DNA of 29,648 nt, taken from CAYRPN01 sp964426135 (lineage in GTDB: Bacteria > Planctomycetota > Phycisphaerae > Phycisphaerales > Phycisphaeraceae). Each line of letters opens with the position of its first letter. Within the stretch, counting starts at the first letter, position 1. The notes beneath the pieces are model-generated. The model saw nothing but the letters and a program-made list of their open reading frames with translations. It did no database searches and was not told where the DNA came from. Position numbers and translations under genes: made by a program. Below are positions 1 to 8,087 of this stretch, piece after piece. Location: NCBI GenBank assembly GCA_964426135.1, contig CAYRPN010000067.1, forward strand, positions 1 through 29,648, given 5' to 3'.

Positions 1-2496
1 GGGAAATCCCGTAACGTTCCGCCGACTTGACAAAGGCTTGTTCATAGATGGCACCGGATGCTTCAACCACTTGTGCAGGAACGCGTATGTGCCGACGCCA
101 TTGATCGAGTGCGGCCCGACGAACCACTCGATCGCGCAGCGGTCGCCGATTTTCAGTTGCGCCTGATACAGATGCTGCACCTTGGCGTACTCGTAGGCCA
201 CGTTCTCATCGATGCCCACGCCGTCGAAGTGTCCTCGCTCGACCATGAACGGCCGCGGCGCGATCAGGGCCGCCATCTCCGCGTAGTTGAAAGTGGAGCC
301 CAAATCCCACTCGAAGATTTCATACTCGCCGGTCCAGACGTAGCTGTAGCCGCCGCGCGTCGAGGCGTTCTTGTCGACCCATTCGTTGAAGTCCGCCGAG
401 CAGATCGAGAGGCAGTAATTCTTCACCAGCGGCGGAACGCGCATGGCGGTTTTGCCGCCGTAGCTGAGGCCGTAGAACCCGATGCGCTCGCCATCGACCT
501 GCGGCAGCGTCTTGAGCCAGTCGGTGATTTGCTGATGCTGCGGCACGATGATGGAGAACAGCGTCTTTCCCAGCGGGTTGGCCTTGCGCTGCAGCGTGCG
601 GAAGCGGTCTGTGAAGATGTAGAGATTCTGCGGGGCGAAGGTGACGAACCCGCGCTCGGCCAGGGCGGTGGCGAAGGCTTTGTAGTACTGGAAATCCTTC
701 TCGCCGATGACGGACTGCGGGCGACCTTCCAGTCCGTGCTGGCAGACGACGACGGGGCGCTTCTCGCCGTCCTTGATGTTCTTGGGCAGCACGAGGATGC
801 CATACGCGATCACGTCTTGCCACACATCGAGCACGACCTCGTACTGCGTCCACTTGTCGCTCTCGGCGATCTTGCGGGTGCGCGCATTGGCCGGCAGCAG
901 CGCGTCATCGAACGCGCCGATCACGTCGTTCTTGAAGATCGTGCGGTACTCCTCGACAGCCTTTTCGTACTCGGCGACGTTGGCTTTGGCGGCGACGTCG
1001 GTGAGCTTCTTCATGAAGTTCTTGCGGACGAACGTGGACTCGCGGAGGAGGAGCTGGTTGTGGAGGTCGATTTCGTTGACCTGGCGGAGGTGGCGTTTCC
1101 CGATGCTCAGCGCACCGCCCGCGTCGCCGACCATGAGGGAACCCGGTGCCGATTTGAGCGCCGGCGCCTGGGGTACTTCCAGCCCGAGTTTTCGCAGCAC
1201 GTGCTTCACAATTTCGCCGTCACAGTACAACCTCAGTTCGTCCGACGCGGCAGCGACGTCAAACCACTCGGTATCCAGGCCGCGCATGAGGCCGATCATG
1301 CGTTGAAAGTCCTCGCCCTTGGGGCGCTCGAGACGATAGGGAGCGCCACGGCCGCCCGCGCCATTGGATAGCGGGCCCTGTCGAACTTCGAGCAGGAACT
1401 GCCGCGGCGCGATCATGCTCGCCAGTTCCGCGTCGCCGAACTGATCGAGAAGCGTGAACACATTGCGATCGATCGGCTCCTGCCAGATGTTCTGCCGCGA
1501 GTCGAAGTAGCCGCTGACGCAGACGGCGTCGATGCGCGTGTCCAGCGCCCCGGCGTAGAGCGCGAGCATGCCGCCTTCGCCGTAGCCGATGACGCCGATG
1601 CGATTTCGGATTTCGGATTTCGGAATTCGGATTTGCGGATCGGCGCCTTTCCCTTCGTCCCTTTGTCCCTTCGTCCCTCCGTCCCTTTCCGCGACAAACC
1701 AATCCACGCACGCCAGCACCTTCTGCACTTCGTATCCGATCAGATGCCGGCCCAACTCGAACGCGCTGCGATACAGGTACTCGCGGTTGGTGAGCTTGGG
1801 CATTTTCTCCTGCCGGTTGATGAGCATCGGCACGATCACGCGACAGCCGGACTCGGCGAGCCTGCGAGCGAATTGCGACTCGGCGGGCACGCCCTCGGCC
1901 AGCCCGCAAATCTGCTCGGGCGTCTGCTCGCAATCGGGAATGGCGGTCACATCCGCAACGGGCTTCTTGCCGCCGCTGGGGATCAGCAGCAGGCCTTCGC
2001 CGTGAATGGTTGTCTGCGTGCGATTCGGATCGGGGTCTTCCAGCACGGGCCAGCGCACCGCGTAGATTTCGTAGCCCTCGCCCTTGCCGACCAGCGCGCC
2101 GGCCTTCGTCGTGCCCACAAGCTCCGGCCCGTCGAACTTCACCCGCGCATCACGCACGCCCAGGATGTGCGCCAACCGCTTCCTGTTCGGCTCGATCGAC
2201 TTGTCGTAATTCTCCGGCGACGAAAAATCGCGTTTCCAGTGCCGCTCGCGCAGCTTGATCGATTCCTCCAGCTTCCGCAGCAGGAACTTGTCCACGCCAT
2301 CGACGAGCGTGGACGCGATGTCGCCTTCCATCGTCAACTGCTTCGTGCCCGGCAGCGGGTCAGGCTTGACGGGCGCGGCGGGGGCGACGGGGGCGACGGG
2401 GGCGGGCTTCGGCGCGTCCTTCGCCTGTGCGTGAACCAGGCTAGAAGCCGAAGCGAGTGCAACGACGGTGGCGAAAGAAAGGAACCCTGCGCGCAT
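1..2496 (-). CDS. Secreted two-domain alpha/beta-hydrolase (dienelactone hydrolase/acetyl esterase type), 3' end outside window
   Basis: An open minus-strand frame starts at the ATG at 2494-2496, with AGGAGG seven bases upstream, and has no stop before the left edge (832 codons visible). It opens with a signal peptide (MRAGFLSFATVVALASASS, probable cut after VHAQA) and a Pro/Ala linker. Two hydrolase-like halves follow. The first has GYGEGG around residue 307, with Glu where the nucleophile Ser is expected. The second has the normal elbow GLSYGG with Ser678 and a late His796 in a GPHS motif, so only the second half looks catalytic. Both halves contain a similar MIAPR / LIAPRPFM strand. Such proteins are usually exported hydrolases of esters or polysaccharide acetyl groups; the substrate cannot be read from the sequence. 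Residues about 271-298 are an in-frame simple-repeat insertion. Confidence 0.75.
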   Translation of the reverse strand, partial: MRAGFLSFATVVALASASSLVHAQAKDAPKPAPVAPVAPAAPVKPDPLPGTKQLTMEGDIASTLVDGVDKFLLRKLEESIKLRERHWKRDFSSPENYDKSIEPNRKRLAHILGVRDARVKFDGPELVGTTKAGALVGKGEGYEIYAVRWPVLEDPDPNRTQTTIHGEGLLLIPSGGKKPVADVTAIPDCEQTPEQICGLAEGVPAESQFARRLAESGCRVIVPMLINRQEKMPKLTNREYLYRSAFELGRHLIGYEVQKVLACVDWFVAERDGGTKGQRDEGKGADPQIRIPKSEIRNRIGVIGYGEGGMLALYAGALDTRIDAVCVSGYFDSRQNIWQEPIDRNVFTLLDQFGDAELASMIAPRQFLLEVRQGPLSNGAGGRGAPYRLERPKGEDFQRMIGLMRGLDTEWFDVAAASDELRLYCDGEIVKHVLRKLGLEVPQAPALKSAPGSLMVGDAGGALSIGKRHLRQVNEIDLHNQLLLRESTFVRKNFMKKLTDVAAKANVAEYEKAVEEYRTIFKNDVIGAFDDALLPANARTRKIAESDKWTQYEVVLDVWQDVIAYGILVLPKNIKDGEKRPVVVCQHGLEGRPQSVIGEKDFQYYKAFATALAERGFVTFAPQNLYIFTDRFRTLQRKANPLGKTLFSIIVPQHQQITDWLKTLPQVDGERIGFYGLSYGGKTAMRVPPLVKNYCLSICSADFNEWVDKNASTRGGYSYVWTGEYEIFEWDLGSTFNYAEMAALIAPRPFMVERGHFDGVGIDENVAYEYAKVQHLYQAQLKIGDRCAIEWFVGPHSINGVGTYAFLHKWLKHPVPSMNKPLSSRRNVTGFP
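1601..1686 (-). repeat. Simple-repeat block absorbed in frame into the hydrolase gene
   Basis: Read on the minus strand, a GGGACGAAGGGACAAAGGG purine tract is followed by repeats of AAATCCGA (ATTCCGAAATCCGAAATCCG). Together they encode GGTKGQRDEGKG and PQIRIPKSEIRNR without breaking the frame. They fall between the predicted strand/helix ending DWFVAE and the strand IGVIGYGEGG. This composition resembles the intergenic simple repeats elsewhere in this window, not hydrolase sequence. Confidence 0.65.
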
Positions 2497-2668
2497 GATT
2501 GAACCTCCTGAAATGGCGACAGAGTTGCATGGTAGCAACGGAGGCGCGAAAGCCGTAGAGTCGCCTTGTCTGAGCCGCGAAGCGTCAGCGAGCGGAGGCG
2601 GCCAGTTCAGAATCATCGAGCATTTGTGCAACTGACCGCCCTTGGCAAGGGCGCGTCGGCGCATTGTT

Positions 2669-2831
2669 CAGAGCCGGAGTCTGTGACTCCGGTCGGTTTG
2701 AACCGGCTCAATGCCGATTCAAACCGCATTTGCGCCTTGCATTCCCGGTTGACCGTACGTCCACTGCATCGGATTTCGCCTCGCCGGATTCGATCCGGCT
2801 CGGCGAACCGGAGTCACAGACTCCGGCTCTG
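2669..2831. repeat. Inverted pair of self-palindromic units (BIME-like)
   Basis: The arms at 2669-2692 and 2808-2831 are exact reverse complements (24 bp), and each contains CCGGAGTC-N3-GACTCCGG. The 115-bp interior includes GGTTTGAACCGG and related short palindromes. Nested palindromes of this kind are typical of REP/BIME elements. Confidence 0.8.
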
Positions 2832-2970
2832 ACAAGACATGTACGCTTCAGCCGGATGAACCCAATTCAGTGCGATCCAGAGCATCCGCTCGCTGACGCT
2901 TCGCGGCTCGGACGGATGCTGCACAGAGCCTCCGGGCAAACGCCAAATTCGCCACGGCGACTCCATCGCG

Positions 2971-2999
2971 TGAATCGCCCGGCGTCGGCTGGCTACAAT
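2971..2999 (+). promoter_or_regulatory. Candidate phoH promoter
   Basis: TACAAT at 2994-2999 lies 17 bp after a weak TGAATC (2971-2976). If used, transcription would begin near 3006, which excludes an upstream in-frame start at 2998 and favours 3034 or 3055. Only the -10 match is good. Confidence 0.4.
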
Positions 3000-3054
3000 G
3001 CTCGCGTCGTTCGGCACTTTCCCGTTCGCACGCATGCCCAGGAGTGGATCGCAC

Positions 3055-4242
3055 TTGGAACTGACCATCAGCCTGCCCGAAGGTGACGAGCGCATCGCGC
3101 TGGTTGGCGCTGCCGAGCGCAATCTCAAGATCATTCGTGAGACGCTGGGGGTGGCGATCGCTGCGCGGCAGGGGAACTTGAAGATCAGCGGCGAGAGCGA
3201 CGCGGTCGGCCGGGCCGCCAGCGTGCTTGAAGCCTTGGGCGAAGCGGCGCGGCGCGGCGAAGGCATGGAGCGGCAGCAACTGCTCGATCTGATCGCGGAT
3301 GTGAATCATCGCCGGGCCGCGGTGGGACAGGTGTTCAGCCTGCCTGCGCAGCGCGGTCCCGGTGGCTTCGGCGGCGGGGTTTCCGGTGGCTCGAAACAGG
3401 TGCGGCACGAGCCGCACGAATCTTCGCGACACACCAGCCACGGCCCGCGCGGCGCGGCTCAGCACAGCCCCGGCGACGCGATCGCGCACGACCGGCGACC
3501 GGGCGACGTCGGCGGCCACGCCGCGCGACCGATCGCCAACCTGTCGCACGAAGCGGGCCTGGACGTGTACGCCCGCGGCCGGCGCATCGCAGCCGTCACC
3601 GAGGGCCAGCGCCTTTATCTCGACGCGATTCACCAGCACGATCTGACTTTCTGCTGCGGTCCTGCCGGCACGGGCAAGACCTATCTCGCCGTCGCCAGCG
3701 CCGCGTCCATGCTCAAACGCGGCGTGGTGCGCAAACTCGTCCTCTGCCGGCCTGCTGTGGAAGCTGGCGAACGCCTCGGCTTCCTCCCCGGCGATTTGCA
3801 GGCGAAGGTGAATCCGTACCTGCGCCCGCTGCTCGACAGCCTGCACGACATGATGGATTACGAGCAGATTCAGCGCTTCATGGCGTGCGATCTGATCGAG
3901 GTGATCCCGCTTGCTTTCATGCGCGGACGCACGCTCAACGACGCCTGCATCATCCTCGACGAAGCGCAGAACACGACCAAGGCGCAGATGATGATGTTCC
4001 TCACGCGCCTGGGCCACGGCAGCAAGATGATCGTCACCGGCGACACGACGCAGATCGACCTGCCCGAGCCGCGCGACTGCGGCCTGATCGACGCGGTGCG
4101 CAGGCTGCGGCGGGTGCGCGGGGCGGCGATGGTCACCCTCGATCAGGCGGACATCGTGCGCCACAACCTGGTGCAGCGGATCGTGGAAGCGTATGACGGG
4201 AAATCGAAGGACCATCGCGAGCCGAGCGAGCCGACGACGTAG
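3055..4242 (+). CDS. phoH: PhoH-family ATPase (PhoH/YbeZ-like)
   Basis: Cytoplasmic P-loop ATPase of the PhoH/YbeZ family, linked in other bacteria to RNA metabolism with YbeY. The N-terminal KH-like segment (ELTISLPEGDERIALVGAAE, about 2-60) is typical. Walker A is GPAGTGKT (about 202-209) and Walker B is IILDEAQ (about 299-305), followed by the family motif TGDTTQIDLP. I chose TTG at 3055 because AGGAG precedes it by 10 bases and the family usually starts at this ELTI strand; ATG at 3034 is the alternative. At 395 residues it is longer than the usual 320-350, owing to a Gly/His/Arg-rich low-complexity linker at about residues 95-165. The stop codon TAG is part of a GTAG-headed repeat that starts at 4239. 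No ybeY gene is adjacent. Confidence 0.9.
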   Translation: MELTISLPEGDERIALVGAAERNLKIIRETLGVAIAARQGNLKISGESDAVGRAASVLEALGEAARRGEGMERQQLLDLIADVNHRRAAVGQVFSLPAQRGPGGFGGGVSGGSKQVRHEPHESSRHTSHGPRGAAQHSPGDAIAHDRRPGDVGGHAARPIANLSHEAGLDVYARGRRIAAVTEGQRLYLDAIHQHDLTFCCGPAGTGKTYLAVASAASMLKRGVVRKLVLCRPAVEAGERLGFLPGDLQAKVNPYLRPLLDSLHDMMDYEQIQRFMACDLIEVIPLAFMRGRTLNDACIILDEAQNTTKAQMMMFLTRLGHGSKMIVTGDTTQIDLPEPRDCGLIDAVRRLRRVRGAAMVTLDQADIVRHNLVQRIVEAYDGKSKDHREPSEPTT

Positions 4243-4342
4243 GGTGGGTTGAGTCTGCGAAACCCACCACGGGTGACCTTGGACATCCATGGCATCGATT
4301 CGCCGCAGATGGTGGGTTTCGCCGAGCCTCAACCCACCCTAC
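4239..4342. repeat. GTAG-headed REP pair (BIME-like) overlapping the phoH stop
   Basis: The left unit (4239-4268) is GTAG followed by a hairpin with arms GGTGGGTT and AACCCACC. The right unit (4311-4342) is its inverted copy with a 2-bp difference in the loop, ending CCCTAC. The GTAG-plus-hairpin layout matches classical enterobacterial REP sequences, in which GTAG is the tetranucleotide read by the RAYT transposase. The TAG of the left unit is the phoH stop codon. Confidence 0.8.
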
Positions 4343-4693
4343 CTGAGGTGGACGCCATACCACCGTTTCTGGGCACGCCCCAAAGTTCAGTCTTCGCACT
4401 CTCCCCTTTACACACGGCGGACTTGCTGCGATAATCCCGCCAACCCGAGGGACGGGACCGCGGCTGAGGCGTCAAGGATGGCATCGCGAGATCACTCCAT
4501 TCGTTCGTTCGCCTGTCATGACCCGAATCGCGGGGGAGCCTCCGCACAATCGTAACCCGATCCGGCGCGTGCCGGGATCGACGGCTGGAAGCCGTGCAGC
4601 CAGACGTTGAACCGCGTTCAGCGAAGCTGCGGGTGGATGGATTCACGCGAAGGCCCGTCAAGAGCCTTCGACAACGAGACAGGGGCTGGGCAC
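4243..4693. other. Gene-free phoH-mreB interval with mreB leader
   Basis: After the REP pair, the interval holds the mreB promoter at 4407-4435 and a leader of about 250 nt. The leader contains a GATCCGGC...GCCGGGATC hairpin near 4559-4580 and a CGGCT/AGCCG hairpin just after it. No small gene is supported here. Confidence 0.5.
4407..4435 (+). promoter_or_regulatory. Probable sigma-70 type promoter of mreB
   Basis: TTTACA at 4407-4412 and GATAAT at 4430-4435 are separated by exactly 17 bp. It is one of the best promoter matches in the window. It predicts transcription from about 4442 and a roughly 250-nt leader. Confidence 0.55.
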
Positions 4694-5764
4694 TTGTTCG
4701 ACAAACTTCTCAACTGGTTCAGCAACTGGTTCAGCGTCGACATGGGCATCGACCTGGGCACCTGCAACACCCTCGTCTGCGTGCGCGGCCAGGGCATCGT
4801 TCTCAACGAGCCCAGCGTCGTCGCCGTGCAGAAAGGCACCAACAAGGTGCTGCAACTGAAAGAGGGCTTCGCCGTCGGCTGGGTCGCCAAGGAAATGCTC
4901 GGCAAGACGCCGGGATCCATCAGCGCCATCCGCCCGATGAAGGACGGCGTCATCAGCGACTTCGAAATCACCGAGGCGATGCTCAGCTATTTCATCCACA
5001 AGGTGAACGGCAAAGGCCCGTTCATGCGCCCGCGCGTGGTCATCGCCGTGCCCAGCGGCATCACCGCGGTGGAGAAACGCGCGGTGATCGACAGCGCGGA
5101 GCGTGCCGGCGCCCGGCGCGTTTATCTCGTCGAAGAACCCATGGCCGCGGGAATCGGCGCCAAGCTGCCCGTGGTCGAGGCGACGGCGAGCATGATCGTG
5201 GACATCGGCGGCGGCACGACGGAAGTGGCGATCATTTCGCTCGCCGACATCGCTCAGTGCGAATCGATCCGCGTGGCGGGCGACGACCTCGATGAGGCGA
5301 TCATCAATCACATGAAGAAGGCGTACAACCTGATGATCGGCGAGCAGACCGCCGAGCGGATCAAAATCGAGATCGGCTCAGCCGTGCCCATCGCCGACGG
5401 CGAAAAAACCATGGAAGTGCGCGGCCGGGACATGATCAGCGGCCTGCCGCGAAAGACCGTGGTGACCAGCGAGGAAATCCGCGAGTGCCTGCAGGAGCCG
5501 TTGAACCAGGTCGTGGAAGCCGTGACCCGCACCCTGGAAAAAGCCGACCCCGAACTGGCGGCGGACCTGGTGGACAACGGCATCTGCCTCGCCGGCGGCG
5601 GGGCGCTCTTGCGCGGCATCAGCACCATGATCGCCAACAGCACCGGCCTGTCCGTGCGCATCGCCGACGATCCGCTCACCTGTGTCGCACGAGGCACCGC
5701 GATCTATCTCGAACATCTCGAAGAGTGGAAGCACACGATGGAAAGCGACCTGGATGCGCAGTAA
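4694..5764 (+). CDS. mreB: Rod shape-determining protein MreB
   Basis: Actin-like ATPase that polymerises under the inner membrane and guides cell-wall synthesis. The phosphate-1 motif GIDLGTCNTLV (about 18-28), the phosphate-2 motif VDIGGGTTEVAII (about 169-181) and the C-terminal adenosine motif GICLAGGGALLRGI are all present. Phosphate-1 has Cys where most MreBs have Ala (DLGTAN). The TTG at 4694 gives the typical MFDKLLNWFS start, with AGGGG eight bases upstream, and a 356-residue product close to the family norm of about 345. Upstream in-frame codons would add an unrelated extension. mreC, mreD and rodA are not adjacent, so it appears to be transcribed alone. Confidence 0.93.
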   Translation: MFDKLLNWFSNWFSVDMGIDLGTCNTLVCVRGQGIVLNEPSVVAVQKGTNKVLQLKEGFAVGWVAKEMLGKTPGSISAIRPMKDGVISDFEITEAMLSYFIHKVNGKGPFMRPRVVIAVPSGITAVEKRAVIDSAERAGARRVYLVEEPMAAGIGAKLPVVEATASMIVDIGGGTTEVAIISLADIAQCESIRVAGDDLDEAIINHMKKAYNLMIGEQTAERIKIEIGSAVPIADGEKTMEVRGRDMISGLPRKTVVTSEEIRECLQEPLNQVVEAVTRTLEKADPELAADLVDNGICLAGGGALLRGISTMIANSTGLSVRIADDPLTCVARGTAIYLEHLEEWKHTMESDLDAQ

Positions 5765-5807
5765 CGCGGCGCGGCAAAAACAGAGCGTGTGTCGGCAACG
5801 ATCCTCG

Positions 5808-5831
5808 TTTAGCACCCGCCCGAAGGGCGGG
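5808..5831. repeat. Single TTTAGC-headed hairpin
   Basis: TTTAGCA is followed by the stem CCCGCCC-GAA-GGGCGGG. It lies 43 bp after mreB and shares the TTTAGC head with the units at 7879-7955, 10912-11014, 15402-15531 and 28957-29086. It could also act as a weak mRNA 3'-end structure, though no T-run follows. Confidence 0.55.
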
Positions 5832-5911
5832 AGTACACGCAAAAAGGGTTCATCGTGTCGGCGACGGCATTGATCCGGCAATCCGTTCAGCCTAAAGTGT
5901 CGCTGTAGAGC

Positions 5912-5933
5912 CATTGTAGATACATTGCAATGT
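5912..5933. promoter_or_regulatory. Candidate MazE operator
   Basis: An A+T-rich patch 17-38 bp before mazE contains a perfect 12-bp palindrome, ACATTGCAATGT (5922-5933), overlapping a TGTA-GA-TACA inverted repeat. AbrB-fold antitoxins commonly autoregulate through such sites near their own start. This is inference from position and symmetry. Confidence 0.4.
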
Positions 5934-5949
5934 TTCCAAGGCGGACGCC

Positions 5950-6198
5950 ATGAACACAAGAATTCAAAAATGGGGCAACAGTCTCGCCATCCGGCTCTCC
6001 AAGGCTGTGATCGAGGAATCTGGATTGAACGCAGGCGCAGAAGTCACGGTGACCGCCAATGGCACAGGCATTCTGATCAAACCGAGCCGCCAGAAACGGC
6101 GGCGCGTTCCGATCAAGGAACTCGTCCGCGGCATGAAACCGGGGCAATACCGCTACCGACACTTCGATGATGGGCCGGTCGGCAAGGAGGTCATCTGA
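5950..6198 (+). CDS. mazE: Antitoxin MazE, AbrB/SpoVT fold
   Basis: 82-residue protein with the MazE N-terminal signature RIQKWGNSLAIRLSKAVIE (about 4-22) and the following GLNAGAEVTV strand, which form the swapped-hairpin DNA-binding domain. The short C-terminal tail is basic, then acidic, and is expected to wrap the MazF dimer. It lies one base upstream of mazF, so the two are co-transcribed and probably translationally coupled. Autorepression through the palindrome at 5922-5933 is likely. Confidence 0.88.
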   Translation: MNTRIQKWGNSLAIRLSKAVIEESGLNAGAEVTVTANGTGILIKPSRQKRRRVPIKELVRGMKPGQYRYRHFDDGPVGKEVI

Positions 6199-6199
6199 C

Positions 6200-6538
6200 G
6201 TGCGATACCTTCCGCAGCGCGGGCATTGGATCTGGATGGATTTCACGCCGCACGCAGGCCACGAGTCGGCGGGCCGGCGGCCGGCGCTTGTCCTGTCGAG
6301 CGGCGAGTTCAACAAGATCACCGGCATGTGTCTTGCTTGTCCGGCAACTTCCACCCGCCGTCCTTACCGATTTCAGATTCCGATTCCTGACGGCGAGCCA
6401 GTGGATGGCGTCGTCATGCCCGAACAGATCAGGAGCGTCGATTTCGTGGCGCGGCGAGTGCAGTTCATCGCGGTTGCGTCCCCGGACCTGGTCGAGCAAG
6501 TCACTACCATCGTTGAATCGTTGATTGACCCGGAATAG
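6200..6538 (+). CDS. mazF: Toxin MazF, mRNA interferase
   Basis: Endoribonuclease toxin of the MazF/PemK family, 112 residues. The family landmarks are present in order: GHWIWMDFTP, GHESAGRRPALVLS (containing the catalytic-site Arg region), FNKITGMCLACPAT (Thr of the active site) and MPEQIRSVDF. The GTG start at 6200 is supported by AAGGAGG nine bases upstream and by the 1-bp gap after the mazE stop; an earlier in-frame ATG at 6167 would overlap mazE. The gene appears intact. It faces the convergent gene at 6555-7718 with a 16-bp gap and no obvious terminator between them. Confidence 0.9.
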   Translation: MRYLPQRGHWIWMDFTPHAGHESAGRRPALVLSSGEFNKITGMCLACPATSTRRPYRFQIPIPDGEPVDGVVMPEQIRSVDFVARRVQFIAVASPDLVEQVTTIVESLIDPE

Positions 6539-6554
6539 GCCCGAGGCACCGCGA

Positions 6555-7718
6555 TTAATCTCGAGGCCTGCGCAATTCCTCGCGCTCACCCGCCGGCCGC
6601 TTGTACTCATCATCGAGTTCGAACAGCATCGGGCGATTCGGATCGCGCTTGGTGTTGGTCGTGGTCGGACGCTCTTTCGGATTGGGATTCGTTTGCGCGA
6701 CGGGCATGCCGCGGGTCAGGTAGGTATTCACCGGCCCACCCAGACGATCGAGTTCCGTCGTCGCGGCGCTGGCGAGGATGGCGCCTTTGCGGGCGGCCAG
6801 CGCGTCCTTTTCCATCGCTTCCTTGTAGCGATTGAAGTACAGCGTGGCGCGCGACAACACGACGCGCTTGCCCAGGGCCGTCGTGGCGGACGGAAGCAGC
6901 GAGCGGTACCACTCGCCAGCCGCGAGGGCTTCGGCCGCGTCCAGATCGGCGAGTTTGCGGATCGCCAGCCGGATTTTTTCCTTCAGCGCGTCGTCGGTGA
7001 TGCTGCCAAAGTGCGGCAACAGCTTTTGCGGCTCGTCCGTCTCCACGACGTGCAGCAGCACCCAGTCTTTCAGGGCCGCCTGATCGTCGTGTTTTGCTTC
7101 CAGTTGCTTGCGGAGGTTTTCCCGGCGATCGGTGATTCGTTGAAAATCCGTGATGACATCGGCCTTGCGCTGGATGTCGTCCGTCCACCCGCTCTTGATG
7201 GTGCGGGCCACCGCCAGCGCCTGCCGCAACGTGGCGGCGGCCTCGCGGTACTGGCTGATGTCCACCTGCGCCGAGGCGAGCTTGCGGTAGTCACCGATCA
7301 GCGATTCGCCGATCCCGGAGCGCTGATCGACGGCGGCGGCGACATACATGCGCCGCCGAGCCTGGGAAAGGCGATCGAGCGCGTCGATGCGTTTGTCGGG
7401 CACCTGGGCGGCGAGCAGTTCCATGGCTTCGATCGCGGTGGGAGAGCTTTTCGGATCGGTGCCGCAAAGGCGATGAGCCGCGTCGCACAGCAGCGTCACG
7501 CTGTGCGGCGAGTTGGTCATGCCGCGGGCGGCGGCAACGAGTTCCTGCGCTAGCTTCAGGTCATCCGCTTTGTCGCGCGTGGCCTGGACCTGGGCGATGC
7601 GCGGTGCCAAAGAAGCATCGAAATCCTGCTGCGCTTTTTTGGCGTCTTCCTCCGCCAGCCCGGGCGCGGCAAAGCCCGCGGCGAGAACCAACATGGCGCA
7701 ATGGACGAACCTGGGCAT
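6555..7718 (-). CDS. Secreted protein of unknown function, helical-repeat-like
   Basis: 387 residues, starting at ATG 7716-7718 with AAGGGG six bases upstream (a TTG two codons earlier is less likely). The N-terminus is a signal peptide (FVHCAMLVLAAGFAAPGLA). The rest is almost entirely Ala/Leu/Arg/Lys-rich helix with no recognised enzyme motif. The segment DAAEALAAGEWYRSLLP (about residues 270-286) resembles a motif I associate with planctomycete secreted proteins that have WYxxALP-type helical repeats, but I cannot name a family. The C-terminal 60 residues are Pro/Arg/Asn-rich and probably disordered. It seems to be a single-gene unit. Confidence 0.7.
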   Translation of the reverse strand: MPRFVHCAMLVLAAGFAAPGLAEEDAKKAQQDFDASLAPRIAQVQATRDKADDLKLAQELVAAARGMTNSPHSVTLLCDAAHRLCGTDPKSSPTAIEAMELLAAQVPDKRIDALDRLSQARRRMYVAAAVDQRSGIGESLIGDYRKLASAQVDISQYREAAATLRQALAVARTIKSGWTDDIQRKADVITDFQRITDRRENLRKQLEAKHDDQAALKDWVLLHVVETDEPQKLLPHFGSITDDALKEKIRLAIRKLADLDAAEALAAGEWYRSLLPSATTALGKRVVLSRATLYFNRYKEAMEKDALAARKGAILASAATTELDRLGGPVNTYLTRGMPVAQTNPNPKERPTTTNTKRDPNRPMLFELDDEYKRPAGEREELRRPRD

Positions 7719-8087
7719 AACCAACCCCTTGGCGGAACCGCTTTGTACGCGCTGGAATCACGAGGCGGGAACGACGAGCGTCAGGCCTCATCGTCAGAAT
7801 TCGACAGGCATTATATGGGCATCGACCGCGTGGGCAACGATCGCAGAAGCTCGCGCGGATGGAATCGGCGCGCGCTCCCGTTTAGCGACGGGGCTTGCCC
7901 CGCTCCTTAGACCAGGTGTTCGTCGCCTGAACGGGGCAAGCCCCGTCGCTAAACGAGGGACTTCGTTCGGCGCACCGATTCGTCGACATCCGCAACGCTC
8001 CGCTCGCCCGCCTTTCCCGCATCTGCTATCCTGCCGCCCTCGATTTTCGTATCTCACACCACCCCACCAAAACAAGGCGGAGCAACC
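7719..8087. other. Gene-free divergent region before eno
   Basis: The region contains the inverted REP-like pair at 7879-7955. Otherwise it holds only upstream sequence for the divergent genes. A TATCCT -10-like box near 8022 might serve eno, but no convincing -35 was seen. The eno ribosome binding site is weak (GGCGGAG). Confidence 0.4.
7879..7955. repeat. Inverted pair of TTTAGCGACGGGGC units
   Basis: Arms 7879-7902 and 7932-7955 are perfect 24-bp reverse complements. Each begins CGTTTAGCGA and contains the small hairpin CGGGGC-TT-GCCCCG. The 29-bp spacer is unrelated. It is the same nested architecture as the other REP-like pairs here. Confidence 0.8.

Larger units (their letters stand above)
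2497..3054. other. Gene-free divergent region between hydrolase and phoH, filled with palindromic repeats
   Basis: No credible gene is seen. A 25-bp repeat beginning GAGCCGCGAAGCG lies at 2572-2596 and recurs inverted at 2885-2909 and again at 22212-22236. A perfect 24-bp inverted pair lies at 2669-2692 and 2808-2831; each arm is itself a hairpin (CCGGAGTC, 3-nt loop, GACTCCGG). A TACAAT -10-like box at 2994-2999 precedes phoH. GTTGC/GCAAC arms around 2524-2539 lie in front of the hydrolase gene and could be part of its promoter. Confidence 0.6.

Noticed and set aside
58..1371. 437-residue plus-strand open frame
   Set aside because: It is antisense to the hydrolase gene, has no ribosome site or recognisable domain, and results from high GC content.
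2848..4332. 494-residue minus-strand open frame
   Set aside because: It runs antisense through phoH, whose P-loop motifs are on the plus strand; the frame has no family features.
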